DNA from: CALMZY01 sp052033915
GTDB taxonomy: Bacteria > Verrucomicrobiota > Kiritimatiellia > CAIQIC01 > JAGNIJ01
Reading direction: 5' to 3'
Length of the DNA: 14,440 bases
Assembly: GCA_052033915.1 (NCBI GenBank)
Contig: JBPOJF010000020.1
Location: forward strand, 1-14,440
How positions within the stretch are numbered: position 1 is the stretch's first letter; every line of letters starts with the position of its first letter. The translations under genes and the position numbers were made by a program. The notes beneath the pieces were generated by a model. It was given only the letters and a program-made list of their open reading frames with translations. It made no database searches and was not told the DNA's origin. Of the stretch, positions 1 through 5,606 are shown piece by piece.

Positions 1-172
1 CCAGCGCGCGTTCGGCGAGCGCCTGAAGCGCGCCGGTGACGGACGACTTGTTGACGTTCAGGCGCGCGGCGATGTCGCGCGAGCGGGCGACGGCCTGCTC
101 GCGGATTAAGAGGAAGATGGTTTCGAGGTAATCTTCCAGACTTTCGCTCAGTTTTAGTTCGGTGGTAGACAT
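1..172 (-). CDS. DtxR/MntR-family metal-dependent transcriptional repressor (N-terminal part, cut by window edge)
   Basis: The 57 readable residues start MSTTELKLSESLEDYLETI and continue into a winged helix-turn-helix (residues about 31-57, with SRDIAARLNVNKSSVTGALQ). The SESLEDYLETIFLL opening followed by a helix-turn-helix containing NKSSVT is the hallmark of the DtxR/MntR/IdeR family. These repressors bind DNA when loaded with Fe2+ or Mn2+ and shut off metal uptake genes. The metal-binding and dimerisation domains lie beyond the left edge, so the metal cannot be told. The ATG at 172 is preceded by a GGAAGGG ribosome binding site at a rather short distance. Family assignment is strong for such a short stretch; iron versus manganese is open. 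Confidence 0.85.
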   Translation of the reverse strand, partial: MSTTELKLSESLEDYLETIFLLIREQAVARSRDIAARLNVNKSSVTGALQALAERAL

Positions 173-186
173 GGCCCTTCCAAATG

Positions 187-219
187 TTAGGTGAGCCAAA
201 CTTATTGAGATGACCCAAA
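187..219. promoter_or_regulatory. Candidate DtxR-type operator, two related boxes upstream of the repressor gene
   Basis: TTAGGTGAGCCAAA at 187-200 is an imperfect dyad (TTxGG...CCxAA) like the TTAGGTTAGCCTAA-type boxes bound by DtxR/IdeR proteins. A related half, TGACCCAAA, lies at 211-219, 19 bases after TGAGCCAAA at 192-200, so the two lie on about the same DNA face. The position 15-47 bases upstream of the repressor start suggests self-control. The match is judged by eye only. Confidence 0.4.
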
Positions 220-313
220 TTCGTCAAGCGTTTTTTTGCGTGGTGGCGGGAAACAACAGGTAGATCGTGCCCCCCTGTGGTGAACATCAAGGTGGTGAGT
301 GGCCGGAGGATGA

Positions 314-876
314 AAGAGATCAGGGGCCACCTTGCAAGATGTCCCTGATCAGACCTCGGAGAGGGTGGAGGGCGTGGTCATCCGCCTGCGCAACCAGACC
401 GGTTATGGGGCCGAACGCTTAAAGCAGGAGTTCGACCTGTCCTTGCTCATCTGGCCTGGTACGGCATCGATCTGACCGGTGTCGAATGGCAAACCGACAA
501 CGGGTACGAGTTCCAGGAGGACCGCGAGCAGCGCGGCCTGCCTTCGACCGTCAAGGCGTTGGGATCGGGGCATCACTACATCCCCGTCAAAGCCTACACT
601 TGGCAGAGCGAGGACGAGTTCTTTGATCGGGAGTTATTCCGGTCCGCTTCCGAGTTCTGGGATAAGGTCAGCACCTACTGGTATCACTTCAACATCGCCC
701 GCAAGAACCAGGGGAAGGTATGGAAGAGCCCCCTCCAGATCATCCAAGAACGCGCCCCTCACATCCACCCCGCCATCGCTTCTTGGCGCCCTCTTGACCT
801 CGGACGCCTCTTCCGAGAGCATGTCCCTCGTTACAACCCCAAGGGGGGGGGTCACGTTCTACCTGTCTATCCCTGA
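314..876 (+). pseudogene. Degenerate IS481-like transposase (DDE integrase core remnant)
   Basis: Two frames carry transposase-like protein. Positions 314-475 encode an N-terminal piece (VEGVVIRLRNQTGYGAERLK), the helix-turn-helix end of IS481/IS3-type transposases. It ends in a TGA at 473-475. From about 445 another frame runs to the TGA at 874-876 with HLAWYGIDLTG, WQTDNGYEF (the second catalytic Asp region), then TWQS joined directly to EDEFFDREL. The C-terminal part (YHFNIARKNQGKVWKSPLQI) is well kept. The central part with the first catalytic Asp is missing at the frame junction near 440-450. From memory of intact relatives, about ten residues that include the catalytic Glu also seem lost after TWQS (position about 609). 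No clear terminal inverted repeats were found, so the element is dead and its ends are undefined. A run of nine G at 843-851 could be a further indel hotspot. Confidence 0.75.
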
Positions 877-939
877 AATGGGACCGGTTCTCCGTAGAAG
901 CGGCTTCCAGCAGTTTGTCAACGAGGCGGGAAGCCACGT

Positions 940-1983
940 CTACGCCCGGAAAATATGGTCCAGCGACGACAGCAGGGCCGTCATTTCGGACTCGGTGGCG
1001 ACGGTGATGCGGAGGTAGTCGCCGGTCAACTCACCCGGGAAATACCGGACAAGAACCTTCAGCTTCCGGAGTTCATCAAAGATTTTCTTTGCGCCGGGTT
1101 CCGGCGGCTTGACCCACAGGAAGTTCGTCTGCGAAGGGCATACGTCGAACCCGCGTTTCCTGAGTTCAGCCGCCGTGCGCTCCCGCATCTCCAGGATTCG
1201 TTCCGTGTTCCGGCGCATGTGCGCCGCGTCGCGCACGGCCACCAGCGCGATCTCCTGCGCGAGCCGGTCGATGTTGTACGAGTCCTTGATCTTGTAGAAC
1301 GCGTCGATCAGCGGCTTCGCGCCGATCACGTACCCCACCCTCAGCCCGGCCAGCGAGAACGATTTGGAATACGTCCGCGCGACCAGCACGTTGTCCGACG
1401 ACAGCGCCAGCTTCACACAGTTGTAGGCGGCGAAATCCACGTAGGCTTCGTCGATCAGAACGACGCCCGGAAAGCCCCGGCAGAATTCCGCAACGGTCGA
1501 GGCCGGATACTGAATGCCGGTGGGCGCGTTCGGATTCGCGAGGAAAAACAGCGAGGCCGAATAATCCTTGGGCATGTTCCAACTGAAATCCTCGTTGAGC
1601 CGCACCGGCTTCACCGCAATCTCGTGGATCGCGGCGAGCACGGGATAGAGGGAGTAAGAAGGCTCGAAGTAACCGATCGAGCCGTCGCGCTCAACGAACG
1701 CGCGGACGCACATCGCCAGCACTTCATCCGAACCGTTGCCCACAAAAATCTGTTCCGGCTTGCAGCCGTGATATTCCGCCAGCGCCTCGCGCAGTTCCAT
1801 GCAAACCGGGTCGGGGTACAGCCGCAGACGTTCCAGCGAACGGCTGAACAGTTCCGCGATCCTGGGCGAAGGCGGGTACGCGTTCTCGTTCGTGTTGAGC
1901 TTGATGACGTCGCGGTCCTTCGGCTGTTCACCGGGAGTGTACGCGGCCAACTCGCGAACGGCTTTGCGGATCAGATTTTTCAT
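940..1983 (-). CDS. hisC: Histidinol-phosphate aminotransferase
   Basis: This is a cytoplasmic PLP enzyme of histidine biosynthesis that converts imidazole-acetol phosphate plus glutamate to histidinol phosphate. At 347 residues it has normal length. Visible fold-type I marks are the substrate-site LNTNENAYPPSP (29-40), VGNGSDEV (81-88), ANPNAPTG (149-156), the PLP-binding DEAYVDF (178-184), the Schiff-base lysine in TYSKSFSLAGLRVGY (K207), and the C-terminal phosphate-contact LRITV (324-328). The ATG at 1983 is preferred. An in-frame TTG at 1995 would add four residues, but the only G-rich ribosome-binding stretch (GGGG) would then touch the start codon. The gene lies 71 bases after hisD, with a short tandem repeat filling the gap. 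Some HisC proteins also act on aromatic amino acids; its place beside hisD argues for the histidine role. Confidence 0.93.
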   Translation of the reverse strand: MKNLIRKAVRELAAYTPGEQPKDRDVIKLNTNENAYPPSPRIAELFSRSLERLRLYPDPVCMELREALAEYHGCKPEQIFVGNGSDEVLAMCVRAFVERDGSIGYFEPSYSLYPVLAAIHEIAVKPVRLNEDFSWNMPKDYSASLFFLANPNAPTGIQYPASTVAEFCRGFPGVVLIDEAYVDFAAYNCVKLALSSDNVLVARTYSKSFSLAGLRVGYVIGAKPLIDAFYKIKDSYNIDRLAQEIALVAVRDAAHMRRNTERILEMRERTAAELRKRGFDVCPSQTNFLWVKPPEPGAKKIFDELRKLKVLVRYFPGELTGDYLRITVATESEMTALLSSLDHIFRA

Positions 1984-2013
1984 GAAAGTATTCAACCCCG
2001 GATGGACACAGTC

Positions 2014-2052
2014 ACACGGATATCATCCGTGTCTATCCGTGTTCATCCGTGG
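2014..2052. repeat. 10-bp-period tandem repeat with adjoining 8-bp inverted repeat, between hisD and hisC
   Basis: Positions 2021-2050 are three 10-base units (TATCATCCGT, GTCTATCCGT, GTTCATCCGT). The first unit also forms a perfect stem with an inverted copy: ACACGGAT at 2014-2021 and ATCCGTGT at 2025-2032, with a 3-base loop. The array starts two bases from the hisD stop codon. A diverged copy of the same repeat is at 14199-14230. In the hisD-hisC mRNA it would give a small hairpin upstream of the hisC start. Confidence 0.8.
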
Positions 2053-2054
2053 TT

Positions 2055-3374
2055 CTACATCTTTTCAAAACGAATCTTCGCCGACCGGGCGTGCGCGTCG
2101 AGCTGTTCGACGCGGCCGAATGCCTGGATGGTCGGCGCCACATCCTGGAGATCGGCGCGCGTGAAGGAAATCACACTCGTCCTCTTCCGGAACGTATCCA
2201 CCGTCAGACCGGAGAAGATGGCCGCCGTCCCGCCCGTGGGCAGGACATGACTGGGACCCGCGACAAAATCGCCGGCGCATTCCGGAGTCCAGGACCCGAC
2301 AAACACGGCGCCCGCGGTTTTTACCTTCTTCACCCAGCGGCGCGGTTCCTTGGTCAAAATTTCAAAGTGTTCCGGCGCGAACTGGTTGCAAAGCTCCATG
2401 CCGGCGTCAAGGTTATCCACGACGACCAGCAGCGATCCCTGGGCCAGCACCTTGTTGATCGCCTCCCTGCGGCTCAACGTTTCGGCCTGGCGGATGAGGG
2501 CCTTCTGCACCTCGAGCGCAAGCCGCTCCGAAGGAGTGACCAGCAGCGTCTTCTCGTGGCCGGTTCCGTGCTCGGCCTGCGACAGCAGGTCGGCGGCAAC
2601 GAAATCGGCCGGCGCGGTATCGTCCGCAAGGATCGCGATCTCGCTGGGGCCGGCCACCATGTCGAGGTCCACGTCGCCGTACACCATCCGCTTCGCGGCG
2701 GTCACGTACGGCCCGCCGGGGCCGACGATCTTCTGCGCCTTGCGGATCGACTTCGTGCCGTAGGCCATCGCGCCAATGGCCTGGATGCCGCCGATCTTGT
2801 AGATTTCGTTTGTGCCCGCAAGGTCGAGCGCGTAGAGAAGGTACGGATTCACCTTTCCATTCCGGTCCGCCGGAGTGCACGCTACGATTTCAAGGACACC
2901 CGCGACGCGCGCCAAGGTCACGGTCATGAGCGCGGTCGAGGCCAGCGGCGCGGCACCGCCCGGGATGTAGACGCCGACGCGCGCCAGCGGAACGAATTGC
3001 TCGCCGAGCAGCCCGCCCTTCGGCGTGGGGATCGTCCAATCCTTGCGAAGACCGGCTTGGGCGAACCGCTGAACGCGCTTGTAGGTGTCCATCGCGGCCC
3101 GCTTGAAATCGGCATCGACCGCTTCAAGCGCCGCCTTTCGCTCCTCCGGGGAAACGGCAAATTGTCCGGGCGGCAGATCGGCGCCGTCGTATTTCCGGAC
3201 GTACTCGGCGACCGCCTCGTCGCCGCGTTCCCGGATCTGCGCCAATGCCTCCCGCGCGACGGTCTCGGCCTCGGGGGCGAAGGCGGGGCGGTTCAGGAAC
3301 GCGGAAACCACGTCGGAGGGCCGGCTGGGCGACCACTTGACGATCTTCACCTTGACGATTTTTTCAGCGGACAT
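2055..3374 (-). CDS. hisD: Histidinol dehydrogenase
   Basis: This zinc enzyme catalyses the last two steps of histidine synthesis, oxidising L-histidinol to L-histidine with two NAD+. The 439 residues match the family length. Visible elements are GVYIPGG (134-140), the zinc-ligand region SQAEHG (265-270, Gln266 and His269 matching E. coli Q259 and H262), GPSEIAI (242-248), the catalytic pair APEH (333-336, Glu335 and His336 matching E. coli E326/H327), and AGDF with HVLPTGG (367-382, giving zinc ligand Asp369 and His376). His428 in LDAHAR fits the last zinc ligand. All key residues are present. The ATG at 3374 follows AGGGA at a good distance, only 9 bases after the preceding zinc-ribbon gene, so hisD is read as part of the envelope-motor operon. 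That is an unusual location for a his gene. Confidence 0.96.
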   Translation of the reverse strand: MSAEKIVKVKIVKWSPSRPSDVVSAFLNRPAFAPEAETVAREALAQIRERGDEAVAEYVRKYDGADLPPGQFAVSPEERKAALEAVDADFKRAAMDTYKRVQRFAQAGLRKDWTIPTPKGGLLGEQFVPLARVGVYIPGGAAPLASTALMTVTLARVAGVLEIVACTPADRNGKVNPYLLYALDLAGTNEIYKIGGIQAIGAMAYGTKSIRKAQKIVGPGGPYVTAAKRMVYGDVDLDMVAGPSEIAILADDTAPADFVAADLLSQAEHGTGHEKTLLVTPSERLALEVQKALIRQAETLSRREAINKVLAQGSLLVVVDNLDAGMELCNQFAPEHFEILTKEPRRWVKKVKTAGAVFVGSWTPECAGDFVAGPSHVLPTGGTAAIFSGLTVDTFRKRTSVISFTRADLQDVAPTIQAFGRVEQLDAHARSAKIRFEKM

Positions 3375-3383
3375 AAATCATCC

Positions 3384-3617
3384 CTATCGTTTCACGGCCT
3401 CGTTCAGACAGCCGCACCGGGAACACCGCGCCAGCGGGACATCGCGCGAATCGACGTAGACGTGATCGCACACGGCGCATCGGTAAATCCGCGCGCGGGC
3501 CCCCTTGACCTTCGGCGTTTCACGGCGGGCGGAGTAATATACGCTGGCCAGGAAGACGGCAACAAGTGTGAAAAGGAACGGGATGAAGATGAGATGGGGC
3601 AACGTCACGTGGATCAT
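3384..3617 (-). CDS. Small membrane-anchored zinc-ribbon protein, function unknown
   Basis: The 77-residue product has one hydrophobic segment (about residues 8-28, LIFIPFLFTLVAVFLASVYY) followed by a basic stretch. A rubredoxin-like or zinc-ribbon knuckle comes next: C47-x2-C50 (YRCAVCDHVYV) and C65-x2-C68 (ARCSRCGC, plus Cys70). The positive charges after the segment suggest the ribbon stays in the cytoplasm. The ATG at 3617 overlaps the stop of the upstream TonB-like gene (ATGA), and hisD follows after 9 bases. A longer in-frame opening upstream is only the shadow of the TonB-like coding sequence. I do not recognise a named family. The ribbon could bind zinc or other metal, or contact another operon product. 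Confidence 0.8.
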   Translation of the reverse strand: MIHVTLPHLIFIPFLFTLVAVFLASVYYSARRETPKVKGARARIYRCAVCDHVYVDSRDVPLARCSRCGCLNEAVKR

Positions 3618-4429
3618 GGCCCCCCCGCTTTCTGAAGTCCGCCGGCCGCCTGCGGCCGGCCCGGGCTCCTGAACGTCACGCGGCCGCCGAACGAGTCTTT
3701 CGCGTTCTCGACCTGCCAGCGCCACAGCGCGCGGATCAACGCAGCATTCACGTCATCGAACGAGGTTCTCTCCTCGAGGAAGACGCCGCTCACTCTGCCG
3801 TCCTCGTTGAAATCAACAAAGGCAGTGGCTTCCCACGGGCTATCCTTGAGCAGAGCCTCGCCCTGCGGCGCATTCATGACCTGAAACCGTCTTTGCTCCA
3901 GATCGGCGGAGAGTTCAACCTGAACGTCGGTCCGCAAGGCCACGGGGCCCGGAAATACGCGCGGACCGGAAAGACGATCAGGCAGATTCGTGAGAACCTG
4001 GCGAACCGACTGATCGAGTTCCGGCGCAAACCGGAATTCGCCGCCCGGAGCCGCCTCACGGGATGAAGCGAGAAACAGGGCCTCGCCGCCGGGAACCTGC
4101 AGGGGCGGTCGTCCCCCAATCCGGTTGGTCAGCGCCCCGGCGCTGAACCCCTCCTCCGAAGGCAGGGAAAACACGGCCGGCGAGCGAAAGGTGCGGACGT
4201 CCGCCCCGGGACTGCCCGAGGACGACGCGGGTTCAGCCAGGAAACAGACGGACGGCGCCGTGGAGGACGCCGTCCTGAAGGATGCGTTGGCCGGGCTCAG
4301 CCAGAAGTCCCAGAAAGCGAACCAGACGGCCCCCATCACCACAGCGAGACACCACCTGAAAATCCCGCCGCAATCGCGGCGGGCGGGAACGGCGCCGGAC
4401 CGCGCGATCTGTTTGGAATCGGTTTTCAT
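3614..4429 (-). CDS. TonB-like membrane-anchored periplasmic protein, partner of ExbB/ExbD
   Basis: This 271-residue protein has a short basic cytoplasmic N terminus (1-24), one transmembrane helix (about 25-44, RWCLAVVMGAVWFAFWDFWL), a low-complexity linker rich in Ser, Pro, Ala and Gly (about 47-135), and a C-terminal domain (about 165-255). That domain has ATAFVDFNEDGRVSGVFLEE, then VNAALIRALWRWQVENAK and GGRVTF. This resembles the TonB/TolA C-terminal pattern of a strand with a Gly-Arg-Val turn, a helix with a Trp, then a final strand. Topology and position directly after exbD fit an energy transducer. It lacks the long Pro-Lys spacer of classical TonB. Start and stop overlap neighbours by ATGA, and no clear ribosome binding site is seen, so translation is probably coupled. 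Family membership is inferred by pattern; a novel periplasmic protein is the alternative. Confidence 0.65.
   Translation of the reverse strand: MKTDSKQIARSGAVPARRDCGGIFRWCLAVVMGAVWFAFWDFWLSPANASFRTASSTAPSVCFLAEPASSSGSPGADVRTFRSPAVFSLPSEEGFSAGALTNRIGGRPPLQVPGGEALFLASSREAAPGGEFRFAPELDQSVRQVLTNLPDRLSGPRVFPGPVALRTDVQVELSADLEQRRFQVMNAPQGEALLKDSPWEATAFVDFNEDGRVSGVFLEERTSFDDVNAALIRALWRWQVENAKDSFGGRVTFRSPGRPQAAGGLQKAGGP
3641..3660. repeat. Perfect GC-rich hairpin inside the end of the TonB-like gene
   Basis: GCCGGCCGC at 3641-3649 and GCGGCCGGC at 3652-3660 form a 9-bp perfect stem with a 2-base loop. In the minus-strand mRNA it stands about 23 bases before the zinc-ribbon ATG and encodes part of the tail after the apparent end of the C-terminal domain. 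It may be a REP-like insertion or affect coupling to the next gene. Confidence 0.55.
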
Positions 4430-4896
4430 GGCACAGCCCGGTTGATCGTCGGCACCCGGGTGGCAAGCACAACGCTCTTGATCCCCGCGGCGGTCGCCAT
4501 GTTGTACACTTCCACGAGCGTGCTGTGCGGCACGCGGCCGTCGGCTTCGATCACCAGCGAGGCGTCAGGCTGGTCAAAAACCGCCTGCGCCAGCGCGGCG
4601 CCCAGTTCCTCCATCGTCGTCCGCTCGTCGTTGAAAAACATCATGCCTCCCTGTGAGATCGTGAGGACCAGCGCTCCGTACGGAACGCCGGAGGTGAACG
4701 ACGCGGTCGGCAGGTTGACCACGATCCCCGGCTGCTTCACAAAGGGCGACTGGAGTATGAAGAAGAATATGAACAGAAGAACCACGTTCACCAGAGGGAC
4801 GACATCGATCGGCCCCTTGAAAAGGCGTTCCCGGGGACGATACTTCCGGCGAAGGGAACTGATCCGCTCCGTGATGGTTTTACCGGGCTGACTCAT
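4426..4896 (-). CDS. exbD: ExbD/TolR-family biopolymer transport protein with variant transmembrane residue
   Basis: The 156 residues are typical ExbD length: basic cytoplasmic N terminus (1-28), one transmembrane segment (about 31-50), then a periplasmic domain. The mark KQPGIVVNLPTA (54-65) matches the ExbD/TolR segment after the membrane, and VIEADGRVPHSTLVEVYNMATAAGIKSVVLAT (115-146) is the conserved core. It would work with ExbB to use ion flow to move the TonB-like partner. Odd point: in the segment GPIDVVPLVNVVL, Asn37 stands where E. coli ExbD has the essential Asp25 (in TPFIDVML), and an Asp (residue 31) sits six positions earlier. Start at 4896 is fixed by the ATGA overlap with exbB and a GGGAAG ribosome site; a longer upstream opening is a shadow of exbB. 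Confidence 0.9.
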   Translation of the reverse strand: MSQPGKTITERISSLRRKYRPRERLFKGPIDVVPLVNVVLLFIFFFILQSPFVKQPGIVVNLPTASFTSGVPYGALVLTISQGGMMFFNDERTTMEELGAALAQAVFDQPDASLVIEADGRVPHSTLVEVYNMATAAGIKSVVLATRVPTINRAVP

Positions 4897-5525
4897 GCGT
4901 CGGTCTTCCCATTCTGCTGGTTGCGTCCGGTCAGAAACGCGAGGATTTCCACGGACGCACGTTCCATATCGAGCACGATCGACTCCACGCGCCCCACGAG
5001 CAGGTTGTAACCGGCATAAATCGGGATCGCGACAGCCAGGCCGGCGGCCGTCGAAATCAGCGCCTGCCACAGACCGCCCATCAGGTCGCCGGAATGAACA
5101 AGCGGCGACTTTTCCTGGACCACCAGAAGGGCCTGCATCATCCCGAGCACGGTGCCCAGAAGGCCCATCATGGGGGTGATCTGCGCCAGAGTCGCCAGCA
5201 TGGTCAGGTTTCGCTCCAGCCGCGGAATCTCGGCGAGGCCCGCTTCCTCGATCGACTGCTGGATGCTCTCCTTGTCTTCGTCATGATGCAGGATCGCGGC
5301 GCGGACAATGCTGGCCACGGGGCCGGGCGTTTCCTCGCAGATGCTGACCGCCTCCACGACGTTGCGGCGGCCGAGAATGTTGTAAATGCCCTTCAGAAAA
5401 TCCGACCACTTGATCTGCGCGCGGTGCAGGTCGAACAGCTTCTTGAGAAACAGGACGGCCGCCACGATGCTCACGGCCAGGATCAGCCACATCATCGGCC
5501 CGCCCTTTTGAATCAGATGAATCAT
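4893..5525 (-). CDS. exbB: ExbB/TolQ/MotA-family proton channel protein with variant channel residue
   Basis: This 210-residue inner-membrane protein has three hydrophobic segments (about 10-27, 108-134 and 152-174) with a cytoplasmic region between the first two, as in ExbB/TolQ. The family core is clear: LAQITPMMGLLGTVLGMM (113-130) and GGLWQALISTAAGLAVAIPIY (150-170). Thr125 and Thr159 match the channel threonines of E. coli ExbB (T148, T181). At the position of E. coli Glu176 (IAEALLAT) there is Gln154, by a CAG codon. The ATG at 5525 is chosen because GGAGGT lies 6 bases before it; an in-frame GTG at 5531 would touch that site. It is 30 bases after a mini-ORF and overlaps exbD by ATGA. 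Confidence 0.92.
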   Translation of the reverse strand: MIHLIQKGGPMMWLILAVSIVAAVLFLKKLFDLHRAQIKWSDFLKGIYNILGRRNVVEAVSICEETPGPVASIVRAAILHHDEDKESIQQSIEEAGLAEIPRLERNLTMLATLAQITPMMGLLGTVLGMMQALLVVQEKSPLVHSGDLMGGLWQALISTAAGLAVAIPIYAGYNLLVGRVESIVLDMERASVEILAFLTGRNQQNGKTDA

Positions 5526-5531
5526 GTCCAC

Positions 5532-5537
5532 ACCTCC
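5532..5537 (-). promoter_or_regulatory. Ribosome binding site that decides the exbB start
   Basis: GGAGGT on the minus strand is separated from the ATG at 5525 by GTGGAC. It supports the ATG and argues against the in-frame GTG immediately next to it. It is the strongest ribosome site in the operon, so exbB can start translation independently of the gene before it. Confidence 0.8.
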
Positions 5538-5555
5538 GTATACAAGGGTTGATGG

Positions 5556-5606
5556 TTAATGGATCACTCTGAAAGAGGCCATGTCCGTTCCATCCACCCG
5601 GTTCAT
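5556..5606 (-). other. Possible 16-codon mini-ORF between the TPR gene and exbB
   Basis: The sequence reads MNRVDGTDMASFRVIH and stops with TAA. Its ATG shares a base with the TGA of the TPR gene (TGATG), an arrangement typical of termination-reinitiation. It has no hydrophobic stretch and no run of a single amino acid that would suggest attenuation. It may be a chance opening in an 80-base gap. Confidence 0.25.

Noticed and set aside
877..939. Search for IS end repeats or a terminator after hisC
   Set aside because: No inverted repeat matching the left side of the transposase relic and no stem followed by a T-run was found.
479..1018. Plus-strand frame of 179 codons over the transposase relic and hisC end
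   Set aside because: It is out of frame with the transposase homology and of low-complexity composition; its end overlaps the hisC C terminus.
1984..1995. TTG start adding four residues to HisC
   Set aside because: The only GGGG ribosome-like stretch would touch the TTG, while the ATG at 1983 gives the usual N terminus.
2049..3635. Long plus-strand open frame (528 codons) opposite hisD
   Set aside because: HisD on the minus strand has all catalytic and zinc residues; the opposite frame has no recognisable domain.
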